A stretch of 9,514 nucleotides of DNA, taken from Verrucomicrobiales bacterium (GTDB lineage: Bacteria > Verrucomicrobiota > Verrucomicrobiia > Verrucomicrobiales > V1-33). Location of the stretch: the NCBI GenBank assembly GCA_023253495.1, contig JALRGF010000496.1, forward strand, positions 1-9,514, written 5' to 3'. The notes under the pieces were generated by a model. The model had not been told where the DNA came from, made no database searches, and saw only the letters and a list, made by a program, of their open reading frames with translations. The position numbers and the translations under genes are program-made. Positions 1-4,769 of this stretch are shown here, piece after piece. Within the stretch, counting starts at the first letter, position 1; every line of letters begins with the position of its first letter.

Positions 1-339
1 GAGAGGCTCGAGGAAGAACGACTGGCCGTGGAGACCGACGGTCCGACCGTGCAAATCAGCCTGAACGAGGAGCATCACCTGCTGAAATTTCTGGCGGTGT
101 ACAGGTTCCGACCGGAGGCGCCGGAAGATCGGAAACTTCCCTTCGTGAACCGCGCCAACAACGTCATTCTCGTACGGTTTGTTGTGCCCGAGGAGGCGCC
201 GGAAGTGGTGGTCGCTGATTGCCACCTGCCCTACCACCAGGGAATTCCCGCGCACCAGGTGATCCATACGCTGCGGCTCTTTTCCCGGATTGTACCTGCG
301 GCCATCGGCCAGTGTGACGAGGACGATCTCGTGGAATAG
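1..339 (+). CDS. YbjN-like domain protein, C-terminal part (5' truncated by window edge)
   Basis: Frame 1 is open from the first base to a TAG at 337-339, giving 112 visible residues. An in-frame GTG at 28 exists, but the frame continues upstream of it with a charged stretch (ERLEEERLAV), so the true start is probably outside the window. The visible part alternates beta-like segments (VQISLNEEHHLLKFLAVYRF, then NNVILVRFVVPEE and EVVVADCHLPY) and ends in a helix (HQVIHTLRLFSRIVPAAIG) with an acidic tail. This matches the layout of YbjN/type III secretion chaperone-like proteins, which are small cytosolic proteins of mostly unknown role, some linked to stress or motility regulation. No signal peptide or membrane segment is visible. 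The family call rests on fold pattern and the N-N-V-I-L-V-R-F core only, so it is moderate. The next gene on the strand starts 132 bp later. Confidence 0.6.
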   Translation, partial: ERLEEERLAVETDGPTVQISLNEEHHLLKFLAVYRFRPEAPEDRKLPFVNRANNVILVRFVVPEEAPEVVVADCHLPYHQGIPAHQVIHTLRLFSRIVPAAIGQCDEDDLVE

Positions 340-350
340 ACGGCCCGCCG

Positions 351-371
351 GCTCCCATTCGCGCCGGGAGC
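351..371 (+). other. Hairpin downstream of the YbjN-like gene
   Basis: GCTCCC (351-356) pairs perfectly with GGGAGC (366-371) across a 9-nt loop, 11 bp after the stop codon. No T-tract follows, so it is not a standard intrinsic terminator. It may stabilise the mRNA 3' end or be a chance GC-rich structure. The perfect 10-bp palindrome GACCCGGGTC lies just after it at 383-392. Confidence 0.25.
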
Positions 372-471
372 GGGCGTCCGGAGACCCGGGTCCGGCGCTG
401 AAAAGCGCACTTGCGGGACAGCGCCGGCTGACTCACGCTGCCGCGCCGGTCCCGCATCGGACCGATTTCTC

Positions 472-1302
472 ATGTTCTTCTGGATCTACGATATCCCGAC
501 CGCCACCCTCGCCCTTTATTTCGCGGTGGCTTTTGTGGGCGGCACGTGGGCGGCCATTTTTCTGATCAGCCCGATCTTCCGTTTCCTGATCAGGAGCCAG
601 GACGGGATCAACGACTTCGTCGGTTATGCACTCGGCGCTTTCGGGGTCTTTTACGGTCTGCTGCTCGGACTGCTGGCGGTGTCCAGTTATGAAAACACCT
701 CGGAACTCGAAGGCATCGTGGCCAGCGAGGCGGCGGCGCTGGCCGGCCTGTGGCGCGACGTCGACAACTACCCGGAGCCGGCACGCACCAACCTTCAGGA
801 CAAGCTGCGGATTTACACGGCGAATCTGATTGATGGCGAGTGGCCTGCTCAGCGACGGGGCCTCATGGACCGCGAAGGGGTCAGGCTCGCCACGATTTTT
901 CAGAAAGACCTGTGCCGGTTCAGCCCGGAAAATGTCAGCCAGGAGATCCTGCACGCCGAGACCATGCGGGCCTTCAACCACATGGTGGAATTCCGCAGCA
1001 AACGGATCCAGAACACCAACAACGGCATCCCCGCAGTCATGTGGTGGGTGGTCATGATCGGTGCCGTCGTCAACACCCTGATCATCACGTTTTTCAAAGT
1101 CCGCTTCGACGTCCATCTCCTCATCGGCGGCCTGCTCGCCCTCGTCGTGGGGTCGCTCATTTTTGTCGTGGCCGTGCTTGATTACCCCTTCCGCGGCGAA
1201 GTGAGCATCGGACCGGACCGGATCAAGGTGATCTACGACGCCCTGATGAAACCGGGCAAGACCGCGGCGGCACCCGCCCCGCCGGCGCCGGCCGGCCAGT
1301 GA
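472..1302 (+). CDS. DUF4239 (bestrophin-like domain) integral membrane protein
   Basis: The protein has 276 residues and starts at ATG 472; a weak GGA lies about 10 nt upstream. There are four hydrophobic segments: residues about 12-36, 50-71, 186-208 and 214-237. Between the two helix pairs lies a soluble region of about 115 residues with conserved-looking acidic and arginine positions (SEAAALAGLWRDVDNYPE, then RAFNHMVEFRSKRI). The hallmark after the last helix, DYPFRGEVSIGPD at 237-249, is typical of DUF4239, a family often annotated as bestrophin-like. The tail is a short Ala/Pro-rich stretch (APAPPAPAGQ). The family's molecular function is not established; bestrophins are anion channels, but channel activity here would be speculation. 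It is convergent with the nicotinamidase and separated by 132 bp from the YbjN-like gene, so co-transcription with the latter is possible but not shown. Confidence 0.85.
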   Translation: MFFWIYDIPTATLALYFAVAFVGGTWAAIFLISPIFRFLIRSQDGINDFVGYALGAFGVFYGLLLGLLAVSSYENTSELEGIVASEAAALAGLWRDVDNYPEPARTNLQDKLRIYTANLIDGEWPAQRRGLMDREGVRLATIFQKDLCRFSPENVSQEILHAETMRAFNHMVEFRSKRIQNTNNGIPAVMWWVVMIGAVVNTLIITFFKVRFDVHLLIGGLLALVVGSLIFVVAVLDYPFRGEVSIGPDRIKVIYDALMKPGKTAAAPAPPAPAGQ

Positions 1303-1316
1303 TCCACTGCGCGGCC
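1290..1316 (+). other. Hairpin spanning the DUF4239 stop codon
   Basis: CAGTG (1297-1301) pairs with CACTG (1305-1309) around a 3-nt loop. After a 2x2 internal loop, GGCCG (1290-1294) pairs with CGGCC (1312-1316). The TGA stop (1300-1302) lies in the hairpin tip. No T-run follows, so it could be a 3'-end-stabilising stem or a weak convergent termination element. It is not a canonical terminator. Confidence 0.3.
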
Positions 1317-1545
1317 AACGCTGCATCGCCGGATTTCCCAAGGCGGCGCCGCCAGCCACAGTCCTGTCCCCTCGCTGCGGCATCCCCCTGATGCCGACGG
1401 AACAGGGCGCGGATCTCTGGGCCTGTGGCGCGCTGCCGATGTCTGCCGCCACGGCAATCGCCGCCGGTGCCGGAGACGCGCCCCGCGGCGCGCCACCCGC
1501 GCTCGGTGCTGATGACAATCGATGCGTCAGGAGTGCCCCGCGGAC
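1303..1545. other. Convergent intergenic gap with GC-rich inverted repeats, no gene seen
   Basis: These 243 bp lie between the 3' ends of the DUF4239 gene and the nicotinamidase gene. I see no credible reading frame. The region holds the 12-bp perfect palindrome GGCGGCGCCGCC at 1342-1353. It also holds an exact 9-bp inverted repeat, GTGGCGCGC at 1425-1433 and GCGCGCCAC at 1488-1496, with a 54-nt spacer. Neither has a T-tract on either strand. They may slow converging polymerases, but in DNA this GC-rich they could also arise by chance. Confidence 0.3.
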
Positions 1546-2256
1546 TTACGCCAGCAATGGCAGCGAGTCGACCACGCTGACCCCGGCCGTGCGCAGGTCG
1601 GCCAGCGCTTTCTCAACGGAGTCGGGTGCCACCCCCCGCGACAGCTCACGCACCATGGTCACTTTGAAGCCGGCGGTGGCGGCATCCAGCGCGGTGGCGC
1701 GCACGCAGAAGTCAGTGGCCACGCCGTAGACGATCACCTCGCGGACATCCGCCTCGCGCAGCAGCGATTCCTTTTCCGTGCGGGCCCCGCCATCGTCCTT
1801 GAAACCGGAGTAGCTGTCGAAACGGCGGTCCTTGCCCTTCTGCACCACCTTTGTGAAAAGACCGGCGTCGAGCAGGATTTCCGCACCCTTGGTGTTCTGG
1901 ATGCAATGCGCCGGCCAGAGGACCTGATCGCGGCCGTTGATTTTGATGACCTCGAACGGTTTGCGGCCCTTGTGATTGGTGACGAAGGACACATGATCGG
2001 CGGGGTGCCAATCCTGGGTGGCAAAAATGAGGTGGCCCGCCGCCTTGAACTTCGCCGTAGCCTCGGCCACGCTCCGCAAGTACGCCTCATCGGTCCCGGC
2101 CACGGCCAGCGACCCCTTGCGGGCCTCCGTGAAATCCCCCTGGATATCGACGACAATCACCGCAGATCGCGGCCGGCGCGCCTCCTCCCCGAACAGAGGA
2201 GGCAGGCTGAGGGCGGCCAGACCGGAAAGGAAGGAGCGACGCGTGGTGGATTTCAT
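1546..2256 (-). CDS. pncA: Nicotinamidase/pyrazinamidase (isochorismatase-like hydrolase) with twin-arginine leader
   Basis: This 236-residue enzyme is predicted to hydrolyse nicotinamide to nicotinate and ammonia for NAD salvage. The full PncA signature is present. The catalytic Asp is D37 (VVDIQGDF), the Lys is K140 (VVQKG) and the nucleophilic Cys is C184 (ATDFCVRA). The metal ligands are D82, H84 and H88 (QDWHPADH) plus H117 (VLWPAHC). The substrate-loop sequence DSYSGF is at 147-152. The core starts near residue 31. Ahead of it is an N-terminal extension with a Tat-like motif (TTRRSFL, 4-10), a hydrophobic stretch (SGLAALSLPPLF) and a charged linker. E. coli PncA is cytosolic and lacks such a leader, so periplasmic or surface location is inferred here. 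The ATG at 2254-2256 is the start that includes the leader, and no clear Shine-Dalgarno is visible. It lies on the same strand as the subtilase-like gene upstream but across 151 bp, and it has its own promoter-like site. Confidence 0.93.
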   Translation of the reverse strand: MKSTTRRSFLSGLAALSLPPLFGEEARRPRSAVIVVDIQGDFTEARKGSLAVAGTDEAYLRSVAEATAKFKAAGHLIFATQDWHPADHVSFVTNHKGRKPFEVIKINGRDQVLWPAHCIQNTKGAEILLDAGLFTKVVQKGKDRRFDSYSGFKDDGGARTEKESLLREADVREVIVYGVATDFCVRATALDAATAGFKVTMVRELSRGVAPDSVEKALADLRTAGVSVVDSLPLLA

Positions 2257-2274
2257 GGCGGTAGTAAATTCTGT

Positions 2275-2303
2275 AACTTACTGTTCGAGTGCCCCGCCCG
2301 CAA
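2275..2303 (-). promoter_or_regulatory. Candidate sigma70-type promoter for pncA
   Basis: Read on the minus strand, TTGCGG (2303-2298) is followed after 17 bp by TAAGTT (2280-2275). The start codon lies 18 bp beyond the -10, so the leader would be only about 12 nt. The -10 is a poor match to TATAAT beyond TA...T. Spacing and the local AT-richness (2267-2280) support it, and the acnA site has a similar layout. Confidence 0.35.
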
Positions 2304-2407
2304 CTGCGAATCCCCCGGCAGAAACGCGCCCGCGTCGGGCCACGCGCCGGGACCCGAGTGCCTCCGGCCACAAGGTCTGAAAGCACGCCCCATCCACGCC
2401 CCGCGCC

Positions 2408-4042
2408 TCAGGGTATCCAGACCAAACGGTAAAAGACCGGTGCCGGCGGAGCGACCATCGTCACCACGGCGGTCGTCCCCGCCGCCACCACCACCTCCCG
2501 CCTCCGCCACGTCATCAGGTCGTCCGAGGCCTGCAACGCGTAGGCCAAACCGTTGCCGAGGCGGGAAAAACTCAGGGTCAGGAGTCCGGAACCGATCTCC
2601 CATTGGACAGCAGCTTCCGGCTCGGCCGCCGGGGCCAGCGACAGCCACCACGCCAGCGCATACGGGGCGGCCGGACCTGAGCCTGCATTGACGACCCGCA
2701 GACGGTACCCGCCCGCCGGCAGATCCCGCTGATACACGTGCTCAAGCGGGTGGGACACGCTGTCGTCGGCACCACTTTGGCTGCGATCCAAAGGCTCCGC
2801 CGGCTCCCCGTCCATTCCACCGTCCAGCACCAGATCGAGGTTCGCCAGCTCCGGCGTGACCCCGCTCCACCGGTCGTCGCCGGTCGTCCCAAGCATCCGG
2901 TTCCAGACGAGCACCGCCGACACCTCCCGCGCCACACAGCCGTCGGGCACCCGCAGCGCATACTCCCTCTCCTGCCCGGCCGCCAGAGCCGCGGCTCCAT
3001 GCCACCCGCTGCGGCTGACCGGATCCGGCCGCCCATCAACCACCTCCCCTGCCGTCACTATCCGGTGGCTCCGCCAGACGTTGACCTCGCCGGCCCCGAA
3101 ATGCCCATCAAGCGGGCGCGTCCGGGTCCGGCTCCACCCGGGAAACGGGTCTTTGCGCGCCCCCGCCAGCAAGACCGCACGCAAGACCTCGGACCGCCGC
3201 CCCGGCACCACCACCGCCTCGCCCGCCTCCGCCAGCAGCGCCGCACACGAACTCACCACCGCCGTCGCCCAACTCGTCGTCGTCATCGGCGCCACCAGCT
3301 CCGGCTTCACCCGCCCCGGCCCGTCCACCTCCGCCGCACTCGTCCCCGTGCTGTGCCAGCCGTCGGTCCGCCCGACCGAAATCACGTTGTACCCTGACCC
3401 CAGCAACGGCGGCACCACACTCGCCGCCCCGTTGTTCAGACCGACCACTGCCACCTGGTCGGACGCCGCCACCATCCAGTCGAGCCGCTGCAATACTTCG
3501 TTCGCCTCGTCCGCCGAAAGGTCATCCCCGATCCGCCCGATCCACGAATGGTTCCCGACCCGCGTCGTCCCCACCCCCGGCAACTCCGCACCGCCCCGCC
3601 GCAGGCCATCAGCCCCCATCCACCCGTCGGATTCATAACACTCGACCCGCGCCGCCGGACCGCTCCCGGCCCACGGCGCCACCGAAGCATCACCCGCCCG
3701 CGGATCTGTATTGTTCCCAAAAAAAAAGGAACCCGCCCGCTCGGCATGAAACGACACCGGGCTGATCCCCGAACGGAACTCAAACACCTTGCCGGCAAAA
3801 TTTCCCGCCGCCGGCGCCGTCTCCGCACTCGGAAGATACTCGCCACCCGACGCACTCAGCGTGGCCTCCACCAGGCTCACCGACACCCCCGCCCCTCGCG
3901 GCACCCCGGCCCCCAGCTCCCCCGCCAATCGCGTATACCCGATCTCATCCTGCCAGCCGGCCGCCACCACCCCCGACCCCGCCAGCCACAGAGCCGCCGC
4001 CGCCCGCCACACCCCGCACCCGCTCCATCGCCACCCCGCCAT
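2408..4042 (-). CDS. Secreted subtilase-like (S8 superfamily) protein with atypical catalytic Asp position
   Basis: The protein has 544 residues from the ATG at 4042, 4 nt after the ruvX stop. An in-frame ATG at 4057 would add MADEV and overlap ruvX by 11 nt. I prefer 4042 because it gives a clean signal peptide (basic start, AAAALWLAGSGVVAA core, cleavage near residue 28) and has a GGA 7 nt upstream. Subtilase landmarks follow in order. The first-strand motif GVSVSLVEATL has Glu59 where Asp is usual. The His motif SFHAERAGSFFFG contains H99, and VGLNNG (N203/N204) is the oxyanion-hole region. KPELVAP is followed by TTTSWATAV with S257 in place of GTSMATP. Residues about 365-470 form a beta-rich domain (AVLVWNR...EHVYQRDLPAGGYRLRVV). 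The C-terminus (YALQASDDLMTWRR...FYRLVWIP) is a module common in verrucomicrobial exported proteins. Cell-surface or periplasmic proteolysis is likely if the Glu is functional; a pseudoenzyme is the alternative. Its substrate is unknown. Confidence 0.75.
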   Translation of the reverse strand: MAGWRWSGCGVWRAAAALWLAGSGVVAAGWQDEIGYTRLAGELGAGVPRGAGVSVSLVEATLSASGGEYLPSAETAPAAGNFAGKVFEFRSGISPVSFHAERAGSFFFGNNTDPRAGDASVAPWAGSGPAARVECYESDGWMGADGLRRGGAELPGVGTTRVGNHSWIGRIGDDLSADEANEVLQRLDWMVAASDQVAVVGLNNGAASVVPPLLGSGYNVISVGRTDGWHSTGTSAAEVDGPGRVKPELVAPMTTTSWATAVVSSCAALLAEAGEAVVVPGRRSEVLRAVLLAGARKDPFPGWSRTRTRPLDGHFGAGEVNVWRSHRIVTAGEVVDGRPDPVSRSGWHGAAALAAGQEREYALRVPDGCVAREVSAVLVWNRMLGTTGDDRWSGVTPELANLDLVLDGGMDGEPAEPLDRSQSGADDSVSHPLEHVYQRDLPAGGYRLRVVNAGSGPAAPYALAWWLSLAPAAEPEAAVQWEIGSGLLTLSFSRLGNGLAYALQASDDLMTWRRREVVVAAGTTAVVTMVAPPAPVFYRLVWIP

Positions 4043-4046
4043 GACT

Positions 4047-4529
4047 TCATCCGCCATGGTGTGCACCGCTCCGGCCCTCCCCGTCCTCCGGTTCCTCGCC
4101 CTCGGCCAGCCAGACCGAAGGCCCCGCCAGTTCATCCAGATATTCCTGCAACAACACCGCCGCCGCCGCCTGGTCAATCACCGGTCGCTGGTCCTTCGCC
4201 TTCCGCCCGGCCGCCCGCAACCGCTCCGACGCCGCCACCGTCGTCAGGCTCTCATCCCGCAAATAAATCGGCACTGACTCCGGCACCCGCGGCCGCAGCT
4301 TCGCCAGAAATCCCCGCACCCGTTCCGCCGCCGAGCCTTCCGTCCCATCAAGCCGCACCGGCAAGCCCAATACCACCGCCGTCACCCCACGCTCCCGCAC
4401 CACCTCGGCAATCCGCCGCACCGCCTGCGGCTCCGGTACCGTCTCCAACGGATGCGCCAACACCCCCAAGGGGTCACTCAGCGCCAGCCCCACCCGCACC
4501 GTGCCGTGATCAATGCCCAGGATCCGCAT
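4047..4529 (-). CDS. ruvX: YqgF/RuvX family nuclease (putative pre-16S rRNA nuclease / Holliday junction resolvase)
   Basis: The start chosen is the ATG at 4527-4529, giving 160 residues and the canonical N-terminus MRILGIDHGTVRVGLALSD. Upstream in-frame starts (ATG at 4562, GTG at 4583) would add non-conserved residues. RNase H-like fold motifs are present: D7 in GIDHG, the strand VVLGLP (52-57), D92/E93 in RDESLTT and D119 in IDQAAAAVLLQEYLD. These are the acidic residues expected of an active YqgF. In E. coli the protein is needed for 16S rRNA 5'-end maturation; a Holliday-junction role was proposed from fold similarity. The C-terminal tail of about 28 residues after the catalytic domain is acidic then Gly/His-rich and slightly longer than in typical 138-150-residue members. 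No strong Shine-Dalgarno precedes the start. The subtilase-like gene follows 4 nt after the stop, so the two are probably co-transcribed. Confidence 0.93.
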   Translation of the reverse strand: MRILGIDHGTVRVGLALSDPLGVLAHPLETVPEPQAVRRIAEVVRERGVTAVVLGLPVRLDGTEGSAAERVRGFLAKLRPRVPESVPIYLRDESLTTVAASERLRAAGRKAKDQRPVIDQAAAAVLLQEYLDELAGPSVWLAEGEEPEDGEGRSGAHHGG

Positions 4530-4589
4530 CCCCAAAGAAACAACAATTCTTCGCGCCAGCATCGCTTTTCCACGGAAAATCACTCGTTA

Positions 4590-4647
4590 CCCACCCCCCG
4601 CACCCGCCACCCACCACCCGCCCCAACCATCCCGCCCCAACCATCCC
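4590..4647 (-). promoter_or_regulatory. G-quadruplex-prone tract upstream of ruvX
   Basis: The plus strand has nine C-runs of three or more (4590-4592, 4594-4599, 4603-4605, 4610-4612, 4617-4619, 4621-4624, 4631-4633, 4635-4638, 4645-4647), separated by 1-6 nt. The minus strand, which is the ruvX coding strand, therefore carries nine G-tracts that satisfy the usual G3+N1-7 quadruplex rule. The tract ends 61 bp before the ruvX start. If transcription begins upstream of it, it would lie in the 5' leader RNA. Formation is inferred. Confidence 0.5.
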
Positions 4648-4656
4648 GCCTCAACC
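4621..4656. repeat. 14-bp tandem repeat, about 2.6 copies
   Basis: The unit CCCCAACCATCCCG occurs exactly at 4621-4634 and 4635-4648. A partial third copy (4649-4656) has one C-to-T change. It lies inside the C-rich tract between the divergent ruvX and metalloprotease genes. It is a simple local duplication and contributes several of the G-tracts of the quadruplex-prone region. Confidence 0.75.
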
Positions 4657-4707
4657 GAAAACACCCGCCCCGCGTACTTCAAAAAACCCGCTTGCAGGGC
4701 GGCTCAT

Positions 4708-4737
4708 TTTACATTAAATATAAAAATTCATTATAAT
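4708..4737 (+). promoter_or_regulatory. Strong sigma70-type promoter for the metalloprotease gene
   Basis: TTTACA (4708-4713) and a perfect TATAAT (4732-4737) are separated by 18 bp. They lie inside a 33-bp island (4706-4738) with only two G/C bases, in otherwise very GC-rich DNA. Transcription would start near 4744, leaving a leader of about 26 nt before ATG 4770. That leader has no recognisable Shine-Dalgarno. The island could also serve the divergent ruvX direction, but no good reverse -35/-10 pair is visible. Confidence 0.7.
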
Positions 4738-4769
4738 TACAACCTCTCAACGATCCATTTCCCGAAATC

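Noticed and set aside
433..1518. 361-codon minus-strand frame across the DUF4239 gene
   Set aside because: The plus-strand frame gives four clean membrane helices and the DUF4239 signature. The minus frame is a charged shadow.
1522..2691. 389-codon plus-strand frame across pncA
   Set aside because: Antisense to PncA with all catalytic residues present, and it turns into low-complexity Pro/Arg sequence.
4043..4177. N-terminal extension of the subtilase-like frame into ruvX
   Set aside because: The frame is open to 4177, but those residues are Arg/Cys-rich, overlap the ruvX catalytic end, and would bury the clear signal peptide that starts at 4042.
4681..4702. Possible intrinsic terminator on the minus strand (CCGC stem, 7-nt loop, then T6)
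   Set aside because: The stem is only 4 bp. It would lie between the AT island and ruvX with no gene ending nearby, so it is too weak to list as a feature.
3548..4717. 389-codon plus-strand frame, extremely Pro/Arg-rich
   Set aside because: Antisense to ruvX and the subtilase-like gene, which both have family motifs. The proline richness just reflects the C-rich plus strand.
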